A stretch of DNA of 64,000 nucleotides from an uncultured Solirubrobacterales bacterium (GCA_937128795.1 CAKZMQ010000001.1:1-64000), one strand, 5' to 3'; positions 26,936 to 36,089 are shown, counted from the first letter of the stretch. The notes: generated from the sequence alone by a model not told the origin. Translations and numbers: made by a program.

Positions 26936-28522
26936 TCAGGCACTCGCTGCGACTGCGTCGCCAGCGCCGACTGTCGGCACCAACTCGCTCCCGTCACGAT
27001 CGCGGACGTTGAGTTGCGCTGGGTCGAAATTGCGACACGCCTTGCGAAATTGAAACGTGAAGCCGGGCCACAGCGTCGTGTTGCGTCCACGTTCGTCGAG
27101 GTACCAACTCGCGCAACCGCCCGACATCCAGACCGTCCCGTCCATGCGCTTCATGACCGTCCGCTCGAACTCGTCGACCGCTTCGCGCTTGACCTCGATC
27201 GATCCTGCGTTCACGCGCTCGGCGAATTTGAGCGCTCGCTCGATGTAATCGACGTTCGACTCGATCATGTAGACCATCGAGCTGTGTCCGAGCCCGGTGT
27301 TGGGCCCGACGATCATGAAGAGATTCGGAAAGTTGGGCACGAGCGTGCCGAGCAGTGACTCCATCCCGGTGCTTTCCCAGGTCTTCGTCAGTGACCGCCC
27401 GTCTCGCCCAATCAGTTCATCCCATCCGGGATTCGACGTGACATAGAAACCGGTGCCCCAGATGATCGCGTCGACCTCGCGCTCGCTGCCGTCAGCGGCG
27501 ACGATCGAGTTTTCGCGAACCTCGGTCACGCCCTCGGTGATCACTTCGACGTTCTCTTTCTCCAGCGCCGGGTAGTAGTTGTTCGCCATCAATACGCGCT
27601 TGCAGCCGATCGTGTAGTCCGGCGTGACCTTCTTGCGCAACTCCGGATCCTTGATCTGGCGGTGAATCTGGGCCTTGGCGATCGGTTGGATCATGCGCAT
27701 GATGCGCTGATACTTGACGAAGCCGACCACGCGCAGTTCGAGCATCGAGTAGACGGCGCCGCGAACGAGTCGCTGGGTGAATGGGAGGTACTTGTAGAGC
27801 CGCCGTTCGAAATTGGTCAGCTTGCGTTCGGATCGCGGCATCACCCATGGTGCGGTGCGTTGGTAGAGATGCAGCTCGGAAACCTGTTTCTGGATCTGCG
27901 GCACGAACTGGATCGCCGACGCGCCCGTTCCGACGACCGCCACACGCTTGCCCGTGAGGTCGTAACCGTGATCCCATTGCTGCGAGTGGAAGGTGCGGCC
28001 CTTGAACTTCTCGATGCCCGGAAGATCGGGGATCTGCGGCTCTGAAAGCGGGCCCATGCCGCCGATCACGAAATCGGCCGTGACCGGACCCTGACTCGTG
28101 TCGATCCGCCAGAGATTGCTCGCCTCATCCCACTCGGCGTGCTCGACCGCAGTGTTGAAGCGGACAAACTGGAGCAGGCCAAACTTTTTCGCGGTCGCGC
28201 GGATGTAGTCGTTGATCTCGCGCCCCGGCGAGTAGCTCTTCGACCAATTCGGGTTGAGAGCAAACGAGAACGAGTAGAGATTCGACGGCACATCGCAGGC
28301 TATCCCCGGGTAGGTGTTGTCGCGCCACGTGCCGCCGACGTCGTTGGCCTTCTCGAAGATCGCGAAGTCCGAACGACCGGCCTTTTTCAGCCGATGCGCC
28401 ATCGCCAGACCGGAGAAACCGCTGCCGACGATCGCGATGTGGACGTGGTCCTTAGCTTTGCCGACGTCGGCAATTGCGCCGTTCGTCCTGCCGTTTGCGT
28501 TGCCGTTGATTGTCGTTGTCAC
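26936..28522 (-). CDS. Flavin-containing monooxygenase, Baeyer-Villiger type
   Basis: A 528-residue FAD/NADPH oxygenase. FAD site VGSGFSGLAMAHRL (about 33-46), the GGTWRDNTYPGIACDVPS motif, the Baeyer-Villiger fingerprint FKGRTFHSQQWD (F-x-G-x3-H-x3-W), NADPH Rossmann GTGASAIQF and ATGFYVT-like GTGFYVTSNPGWD are visible. It should insert oxygen next to a ketone carbonyl, turning ketones or cycloketones into esters or lactones. GTG start after GGGGAGAG. It is divergent from the sigma factor gene with two dyads in between. Confidence 0.9.
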   Translation of the reverse strand: MTTTINGNANGRTNGAIADVGKAKDHVHIAIVGSGFSGLAMAHRLKKAGRSDFAIFEKANDVGGTWRDNTYPGIACDVPSNLYSFSFALNPNWSKSYSPGREINDYIRATAKKFGLLQFVRFNTAVEHAEWDEASNLWRIDTSQGPVTADFVIGGMGPLSEPQIPDLPGIEKFKGRTFHSQQWDHGYDLTGKRVAVVGTGASAIQFVPQIQKQVSELHLYQRTAPWVMPRSERKLTNFERRLYKYLPFTQRLVRGAVYSMLELRVVGFVKYQRIMRMIQPIAKAQIHRQIKDPELRKKVTPDYTIGCKRVLMANNYYPALEKENVEVITEGVTEVRENSIVAADGSEREVDAIIWGTGFYVTSNPGWDELIGRDGRSLTKTWESTGMESLLGTLVPNFPNLFMIVGPNTGLGHSSMVYMIESNVDYIERALKFAERVNAGSIEVKREAVDEFERTVMKRMDGTVWMSGGCASWYLDERGRNTTLWPGFTFQFRKACRNFDPAQLNVRDRDGSELVPTVGAGDAVAASA

Positions 28523-28548
28523 GATTGAAAGCTCTCCCCTAAACCTTT

Positions 28549-28585
28549 ACATCGAAAGATGTTACATCGCCCGCAAACCCTTTGC
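28549..28585. promoter_or_regulatory. Two adjacent dyads upstream of the monooxygenase gene
   Basis: ACATC-GAAA-GATGT (28549-28562) and GCAAA-CCC-TTTGC (28573-28585) lie in the 179-bp gap between the monooxygenase (minus) and the sigma factor (plus). They are closer to the monooxygenase start and could be operators or leader structures. No regulator gene is adjacent on that strand. Confidence 0.35.
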
Positions 28586-28701
28586 AAGTGAGATGAATCA
28601 CATTCAAATTGGGGTCACGTGCGCCCGACGAGCGCGAACGGTGCGTCCACCAACCTACTCCAGATTGATCCGGAGAACGCCCAGCTGCGTAGAACTACAC
28701 G

Positions 28702-29310
28702 ATGGGACTCCTGACCATGGCATCCGCCAAGCGATCCGACTCCGGCCTGCACGAGATGGCCGACGAAGACTTGATGGCGCTCGCGCAGCGCGACGATCTC
28801 GAGGCCTTCGAGCTGCTGTATGAGCGTCACAAACGCGTTGCCTACTCACTCGCACGCCGCATCGTTGGGTCCGGCGGGAACGCCGACGACGTGGTTCAGG
28901 AGACCTTCATCTCCGTGTGGCGCTCGATCGAGCGCTACGACCCCAAGCGAGCGAGCGTGCGGACATGGCTGATGCGAATCGTCCACCGCCGAGCGATCGA
29001 CAATCTCCGCTCCCAGACCGTGCATTCGAAACGTCGCGCCGATGGAGAGGATCTGCTCGATGACGTCGTGTCCGGTGAACCCGCACCCGACACGCAGGCG
29101 CTGCAGCAGGAACTTTCGGACAACGTCCGCGAGGTGCTCGTCGACTTGCCGGGTGAGCAACGCACCGTCATCGAACTCGCCTACTTCAACGGTTTCACCC
29201 ACTCCGAGATTGCGGAGATGCTCAACGAGCCGATCGGCACGGTCAAGGGCCGGATGCGACTCGGACTCGAAAAAATGCGTGGCGTGCTCGAACTTCAGGA
29301 GGCCAGCTAG
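28702..29310 (+). CDS. ECF-type RNA polymerase sigma factor
   Basis: A 202-residue sigma-70 family protein. Region 2 is clear (LEAFELLYERHKRVAYSLARRIVG, then ADDVVQETFISVWRSIERYDPKRASVRTWLMRIVHRRAIDNLR, residues about 33-102) and region 4 ends with HSEIAEMLNEPIGTVKGRMRLGLEKMR. No ribosome site marks the start well; ATG 28702 and ATG 28717 are both possible. The anti-sigma gene begins two bases after its stop, with the AGGAGG site inside the end of this gene, so the two are coupled. It probably directs a stress or envelope regulon. Confidence 0.9.
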   Translation: MGLLTMASAKRSDSGLHEMADEDLMALAQRDDLEAFELLYERHKRVAYSLARRIVGSGGNADDVVQETFISVWRSIERYDPKRASVRTWLMRIVHRRAIDNLRSQTVHSKRRADGEDLLDDVVSGEPAPDTQALQQELSDNVREVLVDLPGEQRTVIELAYFNGFTHSEIAEMLNEPIGTVKGRMRLGLEKMRGVLELQEAS

Positions 29311-29312
29311 CG

Positions 29313-30047
29313 ATGTCACACAACGACGACATGGGATTCAACGACAGTCTTCGCGACGATGCGGCGGCGTTCGTGCTCGGAGCACTTCCCGAGATCGAGG
29401 CGCAGGCCTTTCGCCGCGAAATGATGAGGAATTGCGAGCTCGGTCGATACGTCGCACAGCTCGAACAAGTGGGCGACGTGCTGCTCGCGTCCGCGCCGCC
29501 GGTCACCGTTCCAGACGCGATCGGTACCGCGATCATCAACCAGGCGCGGCGCGACCTTGAGGTGCGCCAGTTGCTCGAATCGCCGCGTGCCGGCTCGGAA
29601 GTGTCGCGCGCGCAGCCCGGCCTGCTTTCTCGCCTGTTCAAGCCTGCAATCGGGCTCGGGCTCGCTGCGGTGATCGCCGTCGGTGCATTTTTTGTCGGGC
29701 AGAACGTGAGCGACCAGCCATCCGGCGAATCGTTGACCGCCTCGTTCTCCGCGCAGACGTCGCAACCAGTGAGCGGAACGGTTCGCTCTATCGATGGTGG
29801 CTCCGAGGGTGCGGTGATTGAGGTCGCCGGTCTCGACACTGACATCGGCAGCGACGTCTACCAGGTCTGGGTTTTCAAGAAGGGCGTTGTCACGCCCTCT
29901 TCGCTTTTCTCCGTCGACTCAGAAGGCCGCGGAAACTCCGTCGTCGACGAAGACATCAGCGACGCCGAAGCGGTGATGATCACCCGTGAGCCTGCAGGCG
30001 GCTCCGCTCAACCGACGACAGACGTGCTGGCACGCGCCGACATCTGA
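29313..30047 (+). CDS. Membrane anti-sigma factor, RskA-like
   Basis: A 244-residue protein: a cytoplasmic N-terminal domain (DDAAAFVLGALPEIEAQAFRREM), one TM helix (GLGLAAVIAVGAFFVGQ, about 118-135) and an extracytoplasmic RskA C-terminal domain (VSGTVRSIDGGSEGAVIEVAGLDTD... YQVWVFKKG). The His-x3-Cys-x2-Cys zinc motif of ZAS anti-sigma factors is absent (only one Cys), so release is probably by regulated proteolysis as for RskA rather than redox. Coupled to the upstream sigma gene and convergent with the YceH gene (5 bp apart). Confidence 0.85.
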   Translation: MSHNDDMGFNDSLRDDAAAFVLGALPEIEAQAFRREMMRNCELGRYVAQLEQVGDVLLASAPPVTVPDAIGTAIINQARRDLEVRQLLESPRAGSEVSRAQPGLLSRLFKPAIGLGLAAVIAVGAFFVGQNVSDQPSGESLTASFSAQTSQPVSGTVRSIDGGSEGAVIEVAGLDTDIGSDVYQVWVFKKGVVTPSSLFSVDSEGRGNSVVDEDISDAEAVMITREPAGGSAQPTTDVLARADI

Positions 30048-30052
30048 GCAAA

Positions 30053-30733
30053 TCAGCCGTCCAGCCGAGCTCGCAGTTCGTCGACCTCGGCGCGCAGTGA
30101 TGCCACGTCCGCGCGCAGCGCGGCGATCTCCTCGTTGTCTGTTGGGCTGATTGACGCTGCTCCGTTGATCGAAACTTCCGCGTTCGCTTCGAATGGCGAT
30201 TCGACTGCCGCCTCGGCGTGGTTTGCCGCGTCGCCTTCGACGGCAGCTTTTCCCCCGAGCAGTTGGCGGTATCGAACCTGCTTCTCACCTGGTCGGCGCT
30301 CGAGTCGTCGCACCAGACCGCTCGCGATCATCCGGTCAAGCGTCTCGTCGACGGCCTCAAGATCCGCGAAGCCGTGGAGGCGATCGGTTCGCGTCTTCAG
30401 CTCGCCCGGTGTCTGGTCGCCACGCAGCAGGAGCACGCAGAGCAACGCCTGCTCGGAGTCGCCGATCCCGAGCGTCTCGGGCACCAGATGGCGATATTTC
30501 GACGACCGGCTGCCATGGCCGCTGGCCACGCGCGTGAGCTCGCGACGGTGCATGCGCTGCAACGTGTCGTGAATCGTCTCCTCGTCATAGTCGACGACCG
30601 GGTCGCGGTTCGTCGACTGGTTACATGCAAGTCGCAATGCGTTCAACGTCAGTGGATAGGTGTCCGGAGTTGTCCGCTGCTTCTCCATCAAGCAGCCGAG
30701 AATCCGTACCTCGACGGGGTTCAAATCGTTCAT
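30053..30733 (-). CDS. YceH family (DUF480) protein
   Basis: A 226-residue protein with two winged-helix units. Diagnostic motifs are LNPVEVRILGCLMEKQRTTPDTYPLTLNALRLACNQSTNRDPV at the N terminus and EQALLCVLLLRGDQTPGELKTRT in the second half. The C-terminal 30 residues form a short coiled coil (EEIAALRADVASLRAEVDELRARL). Function of the family is not established; nucleic-acid binding is suggested by the fold. Confidence 0.9.
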   Translation of the reverse strand: MNDLNPVEVRILGCLMEKQRTTPDTYPLTLNALRLACNQSTNRDPVVDYDEETIHDTLQRMHRRELTRVASGHGSRSSKYRHLVPETLGIGDSEQALLCVLLLRGDQTPGELKTRTDRLHGFADLEAVDETLDRMIASGLVRRLERRPGEKQVRYRQLLGGKAAVEGDAANHAEAAVESPFEANAEVSINGAASISPTDNEEIAALRADVASLRAEVDELRARLDG

Positions 30734-30943
30734 GACGGGCAGGCTACAGCGCTATTCGACGACATTCAAGCCACGAAACCGCTGTAAAGCCGTGTGATCG
30801 CCGGATTAGGAGACTGTTACGAAAGTCAGCAGAGCGATTTATCCGCAGTACTCTTGCGCGAGTAATTTTTTCGTCTTGTTGTCAACTGGGGGGCCCTGCG
30901 AACAGGGTCACTACCGGGGTAGTTACCGGGGAGGTAATTGAAA

Positions 30944-31354
30944 GTGATCTACAAAACTCGCGCGACCGGTCTGATGGCCGCAGTTCTAGCAATCGGTCTT
31001 TTGGCTGGATGTGGCGACAGTGATGACGGTGACGGTGCCACCCCTGGCGTGAAGCCGCCGAAACTTTCTGGTGACATCGCCCTGACCGCTGAGAAGTCCG
31101 GCTTCGACAAGAGCTCCGTGACCGCCAAGCCGGGAACGATCAAGATCACGGTTACCAATCCCACGAACTCCGGCAGCGAGCACGGCGTTGGCATCACCGG
31201 CGGTGACTACGAGAACGTCAAGGGAGCTCCGGTCAAGCCGGGTCGTTCGACGAGCCTCACGGTCGCGGTCAAGGAAGGTACGTACACGATCTTCGACTCG
31301 TACAAGGACAATCGCGAAAAGGGTTTCGAGTCCAAGTTGACGGTCAAGAAGTAG
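30944..31354 (+). CDS. Lipoprotein with cupredoxin-like domain lacking copper ligands
   Basis: A 136-residue lipoprotein; lipobox LLAGC follows a short signal helix. The rest resembles a small plastocyanin-like domain: TAKPGTIKITVTNPTNSGSEHGVGI and a final EGTYTIFDSYKDNREKGFESKLTV. In copper-binding relatives the last segment reads YTFYCxxPGHxxxGM; here Cys is Asp, His is Asn and Met is Phe, so only the first His remains. I prefer GTG 30944 because GGAGGTAATTGAAA precedes it at normal spacing; the TTG at 30938 lies only three bases from the Shine-Dalgarno. A terminator follows. Confidence 0.78.
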   Translation: MIYKTRATGLMAAVLAIGLLAGCGDSDDGDGATPGVKPPKLSGDIALTAEKSGFDKSSVTAKPGTIKITVTNPTNSGSEHGVGITGGDYENVKGAPVKPGRSTSLTVAVKEGTYTIFDSYKDNREKGFESKLTVKK

Positions 31355-31378
31355 CCAGCCCGTCATAGATTTTCGGCG

Positions 31379-31412
31379 AGAGCCGCGTCTGCTGGTCAGG
31401 CGCGGCTCTTTT
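31379..31412 (+). terminator. Intrinsic terminator after the cupredoxin-like lipoprotein gene
   Basis: AGAGCCGCG (31379-31387) pairs perfectly with CGCGGCTCT (31401-31409) and is followed by TTTT. It lies 24 bp past the lipoprotein stop. Confidence 0.88.
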
Positions 31413-31429
31413 CGTTGGCGCGCGTGGCT

Positions 31430-31498
31430 TCAGAGCCAGAGCTTGCTGGCGGCAATCGCGATGCTCGCGAGGACGAGGATCAGGATTACGATCTGCAT
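31430..31498 (-). CDS. Possible 22-residue single-TM peptide
   Basis: An ATG at 31498 opens MQIVILILVLASIAIAASKLWL, which is one clean hydrophobic helix ending in a short polar tail. An in-frame GTG seven codons upstream would add VQRNWIV. No convincing ribosome site is present. It sits in the 274-bp gap between the lipoprotein and the universal stress protein genes, which otherwise holds only the terminator. Short hydrophobic frames arise by chance, so this is weak. Confidence 0.2.
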   Translation of the reverse strand: MQIVILILVLASIAIAASKLWL

Positions 31499-31628
31499 GA
31501 CGATCCAATTTCGTTGCACGGGGTGGCATGCTAACCGTGATGCATCGCAACGATGCCGGGGGCGCCCTGCCGTATGATCGACCGGCACGTATTCAGCAAG
31601 CAGCCAGTTTTTGACAAGTGAGGTCACG

Positions 31629-32072
31629 TTGATCAAGACCATCGTCGTTGGAACAGACGGTTCCGACACAGCCGCGCAAGCCGTAATCCAGGCCGGGGAG
31701 CTCGCAGAGCAATTGGGTGCGAAATTGGTGATCGTAAGCGCCTTCGACCCGGTGTCATCGGCCCGCCTGAAAGACGAGAAGGCAGAGGCGCCGCAGGACG
31801 TCGAGTGGGCGATCAACGAGCGTGAGGACGTTGACGCGATGCTCAGTCAGATTTCTGCGCCGCTTGAGGAGCGCAATATTGAGGTGTCCGTCACCGCCCG
31901 TCAGGGAAACCCGGCCGACGCGATCCTCGATGTCGCCGAGGAGCAGAACGCCGATCTGATCGTGGTCGGCAACAAGGGGATGGCTGGCGCACGTCGCTTT
32001 CTGCTCGGAAGCGTGCCGAACAAGATCTCGCATCACGCGCCCTGCTCGGTGCTGATCGTTCGCACGACCTAG
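31629..32072 (+). CDS. Universal stress protein (UspA family)
   Basis: A 147-residue Usp domain protein beginning IKTIVVGTDGSDTAAQAV. The ATP-binding signature G-x2-G-x9-GS is present in VGNKGMAGARRFLLGSVPNKI, and HHAPCSVLIVRT is the usual final strand. TTG at 31629 follows GTGAGGT and starts right at the conserved strand, so it is preferred over the TTG at 31611. ATP-binding Usp proteins act in stress survival; the partner here is unknown. Confidence 0.9.
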   Translation: MIKTIVVGTDGSDTAAQAVIQAGELAEQLGAKLVIVSAFDPVSSARLKDEKAEAPQDVEWAINEREDVDAMLSQISAPLEERNIEVSVTARQGNPADAILDVAEEQNADLIVVGNKGMAGARRFLLGSVPNKISHHAPCSVLIVRTT

Positions 32073-32116
32073 CGCCACTGCGACGCCCGGCTGCGCTATG
32101 CGGCCGGACGGTTCCG

Positions 32117-33532
32117 CTACGGGTTGGTCACTGCTGCGCCGATGTCGAGCAGGCCGTGGCCGTAGCGAGTGTCGTACCCGGGAAAGCCAAGGTCTCGCGC
32201 GGTCGACTGCAGCCGAGCGGCGACAAACGCCGGCTTCGGCGACGGGCCGAGTTTGCCACTGGCGATCACAAGTGCCGCTGCGCCAGCGACGTGCGGAGAG
32301 GCCATCGAAGTGCCTTGGTAGTTGCCCGGAAGACCAAACTTCTTGACGTTCCGCCCGAACGTGATTTGTCGGATCGGCAAGGAGGAGTTGTCGAAGCGGC
32401 AGTTGCTGCGATCGCTGCTGCCCGGACGCGTGTCGATCACGCTCGAATCTGCTCCGCCGCCCGGCGCAACGATGTCGAGTCCGCGGCCGACGTCCGAATA
32501 CTCGGCGAGACAACCGCCTGCAGTCGTCGCACCAACCGCAAGTGCGTACTTGCTGCGCGCCGGATAAGCAACGCGTCGAGCCTGTTGATTTCCGGCGGCG
32601 GCGATCACCAGCACGCCCTTGACGCGGGCGTACCGCATCGCGGCGGTGATCGCGGGCAGGTCTCGGGAATTGAGTCGGACGTCGAATTCGACAGAGAGAT
32701 TGATGATCTTCGCGCCGCGATTGGTTGCGTAGCGAATCGCGCGCGCAACTGTGATCTCATCGCCCAGGCCACGGGAGTTCAGCGCGCGGATCGGCATCAA
32801 GGTCGCTCCATATGCGATTCCGGTCACTCCAACACCGTTGTTGGTCGTCTGAAAGATCGTCGAGGCGACGTGCGTACCGTGACCGTTGCGGTCATTGGCG
32901 GTCTTGCGGCGAGAGATGAAGTCGTATGGACTGGAGATCGAAACTCCGACGAGGTCCGGTGATCGACGGAATCGGCCGCGATTTTCATAGGCGACGCCGG
33001 TGTCGATGACGGCGACGGTCACGCCGCGCCCGCCTTCCGCGCCGACGTCACGCAACGCACCCCACGCCGGCAAAACGTTCACGCCGTACTTGCCGACGAA
33101 GTTCCACTGCACCGCACGCCAGCCGGTCGGACCGCCGACACCCGGGTCGTTGGGGACGAAGGCATCCGAAGCGCGCGCAATGAAGTTCGGCTTGACGTAG
33201 CGCACCCCCTCGCGCTTGGCCAACTTGCGGGCAGCAGACTTCAGCGATGTACCGGATTTGACCTTGACCACTGCACTTCGCGGTCCGCCGGTGGTCACGT
33301 TGCCGACAGCGGCCGCCTTCAGCCGCTCGGAACCGCTTGCGGCCGAGGTTTCAGGGTCGAATCCGACGACCAGACTGTCGCTCTTGTAGGAAGAGGAGGC
33401 GTTCTCGAATCCCTTGAGTTCACCTGCGGCCGTCGCCGATGACGCCGCAACAAGCGCCGCCGCGAGGACAATGAACAGACTGCCGATGGTGAGTGCGACG
33501 GCGTAGATGCTGCGCGAGTTTGAGGCGAACAA
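32117..33532 (-). CDS. Secreted subtilisin-like serine protease (S8 family)
   Basis: A 471-residue protein with an N-terminal signal peptide (about residues 8-36), an inhibitor-I9-like propeptide (SLVVGFDPETS... VRYVKPNFIA, about 50-125) and a peptidase S8 domain. The triad is complete: Asp in VAVIDTGVAYE, His in NGHGTHVAST and Ser in GTSMASPHVAGAAALV, with the oxyanion Asn in VIAAAGNQQ. It should be exported and self-processed. The TTG at 33532 has no clear ribosome site, so the start is approximate. Confidence 0.9.
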   Translation of the reverse strand: MFASNSRSIYAVALTIGSLFIVLAAALVAASSATAAGELKGFENASSSYKSDSLVVGFDPETSAASGSERLKAAAVGNVTTGGPRSAVVKVKSGTSLKSAARKLAKREGVRYVKPNFIARASDAFVPNDPGVGGPTGWRAVQWNFVGKYGVNVLPAWGALRDVGAEGGRGVTVAVIDTGVAYENRGRFRRSPDLVGVSISSPYDFISRRKTANDRNGHGTHVASTIFQTTNNGVGVTGIAYGATLMPIRALNSRGLGDEITVARAIRYATNRGAKIINLSVEFDVRLNSRDLPAITAAMRYARVKGVLVIAAAGNQQARRVAYPARSKYALAVGATTAGGCLAEYSDVGRGLDIVAPGGGADSSVIDTRPGSSDRSNCRFDNSSLPIRQITFGRNVKKFGLPGNYQGTSMASPHVAGAAALVIASGKLGPSPKPAFVAARLQSTARDLGFPGYDTRYGHGLLDIGAAVTNP

Positions 33533-33687
33533 GGTTGGTCTCGAGTTCTTGAAGTGAATGAACTGGTGGAAGTTTGCGGCGCTCGATCACGAGCTGCCTG
33601 CAGAAAGAACACGGTAGTCGGCAATAAGTCGTGGCCATCCGACAATTCGTGCTCTAGGTCTAGCTTCCTGTTCTACGGTAGAAGTCG

Positions 33688-34146
33688 ATGAATTGGACGC
33701 AATTCGACGAGCAGATGATGCGCGAGGCGATCGCAGAGGCGAATGCCGCAACTGCGCACCAGGACGTGCCGATCGGTGCGGTGGTCGCACTGGCGGGCGA
33801 AATAATCGGTCGCGGGCGCAACGAACGCGAGCTTCTGCAGGACCCGACAGCACACGCCGAGCTGATCGCCTTGCGACAGGCCGCCGAAAGCATCGGCACG
33901 TGGCGAGTGCTGGACGCGACTCTGTACGTCACGCTCGAGCCGTGTTCGATGTGCGCCGGCGGAATCGTGCTTTCGCGAATTCCACGCGTTGTCTACGGCG
34001 CCGCCGACCCGAAGGCCGGCGCGTGCGGAAGTGTGCTCGACGTGACCGGCGAACCGCGCTTCAATCACCGCCCAATCGTCGAGGGCGGCCTGCTCGCGGA
34101 GGAGTGCGGCGAGCTGCTGCGGCAGTTCTTTGTGGCGCGTCGCTGA
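33688..34146 (+). CDS. tadA: tRNA adenosine(34) deaminase TadA
   Basis: A 152-residue zinc deaminase with the catalytic HAE in DPTAHAELIALRQAA and PCSMC in TLEPCSMCAGGIVLSRIPRVVYGA. The conserved NERE segment and the substrate motif DPKAGACGSV fit TadA, which converts A34 to inosine in tRNA-Arg(ACG). It lies 38 bp upstream of a tRNA-Ser gene. Confidence 0.92.
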   Translation: MNWTQFDEQMMREAIAEANAATAHQDVPIGAVVALAGEIIGRGRNERELLQDPTAHAELIALRQAAESIGTWRVLDATLYVTLEPCSMCAGGIVLSRIPRVVYGAADPKAGACGSVLDVTGEPRFNHRPIVEGGLLAEECGELLRQFFVARR

Positions 34147-34184
34147 TTGCGCCTACTCGTTTTCGGCTTTGTAGGATTGACAGC

Positions 34185-34273
34185 GGAGAGGTGCCGGAGT
34201 GGTTGAACGGGGCAGTCTCGAAAACTGTTGATGGTCGTAAGATCATCCGAGGGTTCGAATCCCTCTCTCTCCG
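34185..34273 (+). tRNA. tRNA-Ser(CGA)
   Basis: The 7-bp acceptor pairs GGAGAGG (34185-34191) with TCTCTCC (34266-34272), with G73 after it. The anticodon loop is CTCGAAA (anticodon CGA, reading UCG) on a CAGT/ACTG stem. A long variable arm marks a class II tRNA, and the T arm is GAGGG-TTCGAAT-CCCTC. CCA is not encoded. Confidence 0.95.
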
Positions 34274-34365
34274 CTGTTTCGATCGTTTGGATGCCGTTCG
34301 GTGGATTTCAGTTCATCCGTTCACACGTCGGGAAGCGTGTCTGCGCCCACCGTTACGGTCAGCGG

Positions 34366-35073
34366 ATGAGTTGGCACAACGGTCGATTGGCAGCGTTTGA
34401 CATCGAGTCCACCGGGGTCTTTCCGGAAACCGACCGGATCGTCACGGCGACGGTCAGTGTTGTCGGCGGCGGTGCTCCCGAGGACAGCGTGTCCTGGCTG
34501 GCTGACCCCGGAATCGAGATTCCTGCAGGTGCGACGAATGTGCACGGAATCACAACAGAACAGGCGCGCGCCGAAGGCCGTGAAGCGGCGGCAGTCGTGG
34601 ATGAGATCACGACCAAGTTGGCGCATGAGGCGGCGCAGGGCGTGCCGATCGTTGCCTTCAATGCGCGTTACGACTTGACGATGCTCGATCGCGAGGCCCG
34701 GCGTTACGACGTCGAGCCGCTGATTGAACGCGTCGGCGCAGAGTCCTTGTTTGTCGTCGACCCGCTGGTGATCGACAAGCAGCTCGACAAGTTCCGCAAG
34801 GGCAAGCGCACTCTGACCGACGTCTGCGCGATCTATGGCGTGACGCTGAATGACGCACACGCCGCCGATGCCGATGCGATTGCCACTGCTCGCGTTGCCT
34901 GGCGGCTGGGTGAGAAGTTCGAAGAACTCGCCGTTCCGCTCGACGAGCTGCACAGGCTGCAGGTGGCTTGGGCAGCCGAACAGGCAGCGTCGCTGGAGGC
35001 CTACTTCCGTTCGCAGGGCAAAGACGAGCACATCGAACAGGCCTGGCCGATCGTTCCGGTGACGGCCGGTTGA
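34366..35073 (+). CDS. DEDDh 3'-5' exonuclease (DnaQ/epsilon-like)
   Basis: A 235-residue protein with ExoI LAAFDIESTG (Asp and Glu metal ligands), NVHGIT, ExoII VAFNARYDLTML and ExoIII DAHAADADAIATARV with His-x4-Asp. It is a stand-alone exonuclease; actinobacteria often carry such proteins beside the polymerase subunit. ATG at 34366 begins at the conserved strand. It lies 92 bp after tRNA-Ser(CGA) and is convergent with the desaturase gene, three bases apart. Confidence 0.9.
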   Translation: MSWHNGRLAAFDIESTGVFPETDRIVTATVSVVGGGAPEDSVSWLADPGIEIPAGATNVHGITTEQARAEGREAAAVVDEITTKLAHEAAQGVPIVAFNARYDLTMLDREARRYDVEPLIERVGAESLFVVDPLVIDKQLDKFRKGKRTLTDVCAIYGVTLNDAHAADADAIATARVAWRLGEKFEELAVPLDELHRLQVAWAAEQAASLEAYFRSQGKDEHIEQAWPIVPVTAG

Positions 35074-35076
35074 GGG

Positions 35077-36030
35077 TCAGACCACGCGCTGCGCGGAGTG
35101 GTCCGCGGCACGTTCCGTGATCGGCATCTCGCGTTCGAGTTCGCGTTTGTCCACTTCAGAATTCGGCGTCCAGCCCGGGCCGCGAAACATGTGATTGAAC
35201 TTGACGCGCCAGGATTTGGCCGCACGAACGTCGCGCCAGATCGCCACCCACTCGTGCGCAAACACCTTGAAGGGATTGAACGTGTGGATGTTCTTGGTCA
35301 GCCCGTATTTGACCCGCTCGCCTTCGGGCTCGAACGATCCGAACATGCGGTCCCAGATGATCAGGATGCCCGCGTAGTTGCGGTCGAGGTACTGCGGGTT
35401 GCTGCCGTGGTGCACGCGATGGTGGCTCGGCGTATTGAAGACGAACTCGTACCAGCGCGGCAGCTTGCCGATCGCCTCGGTGTGAATCCAGTACTGGTAG
35501 ATCAGGCTGACGGCGTGCATGCCCACGATCATTGCCGGCGAGAAGCCCATCAACGCAAGCGGGATCCAGAACGGCAGTTCGGTCATCAGCACCCACTGTT
35601 GCCGCAGCGCCGTCGAGAGGTTGAAGTGCTGGCTGCTGTGGTGGACGACGTGCTGCGCCCAGAACAGCCGCACCTCGTGATGCACGCGGTGGTACCAGTA
35701 GAAGGCGAAGTCGTCTGCCAAGAACAACGCGGCGTAAGTCCACCACGCGTCGACCGGGAAATGCCAGGGCGCGATGTACGTATAGATCGCTGCCAACACG
35801 GCGATCTGCGCCAACTTCCATACCGAGTTGATAATCACGTTGCCGATGCCCATCGCCAAGCTCGTCCGCGTGTCATTCAGCTCGTAGCCGATCGGACCAT
35901 CGATCCCAGCAACCAGATCGAGCGCCTCGTCCTCATCCTCCGGGTGATGGTGCACATGCCGCAGCAAAATCATCTCTGCCACCAGCAGGACAACAAAAAA
36001 CGGAATTGCATACAAGATCAGGTCAACCAT
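35077..36030 (-). CDS. Sterol desaturase/fatty acid hydroxylase family membrane protein
   Basis: A 317-residue integral membrane di-iron enzyme. All histidine clusters are seen: YHRVHH, QHVVHHSSQHFN, and HHRVHHGSNPQYLDRNYAGILIIWDRMFGSF. There are about four TM segments. The family hydroxylates or desaturates sterols, carotenoids or fatty acids at the membrane; the substrate is not evident. The start ATG at 36030 lies 95 bp from tRNA-Ser(GGA), a gap with no other feature. Confidence 0.92.
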   Translation of the reverse strand: MVDLILYAIPFFVVLLVAEMILLRHVHHHPEDEDEALDLVAGIDGPIGYELNDTRTSLAMGIGNVIINSVWKLAQIAVLAAIYTYIAPWHFPVDAWWTYAALFLADDFAFYWYHRVHHEVRLFWAQHVVHHSSQHFNLSTALRQQWVLMTELPFWIPLALMGFSPAMIVGMHAVSLIYQYWIHTEAIGKLPRWYEFVFNTPSHHRVHHGSNPQYLDRNYAGILIIWDRMFGSFEPEGERVKYGLTKNIHTFNPFKVFAHEWVAIWRDVRAAKSWRVKFNHMFRGPGWTPNSEVDKRELEREMPITERAADHSAQRVV

Positions 36031-36089
36031 GGCCCCACCAAAGAGTTACACACCCGAAAAACAAGGTTTGCCGAACGGGGAATCTTGTT

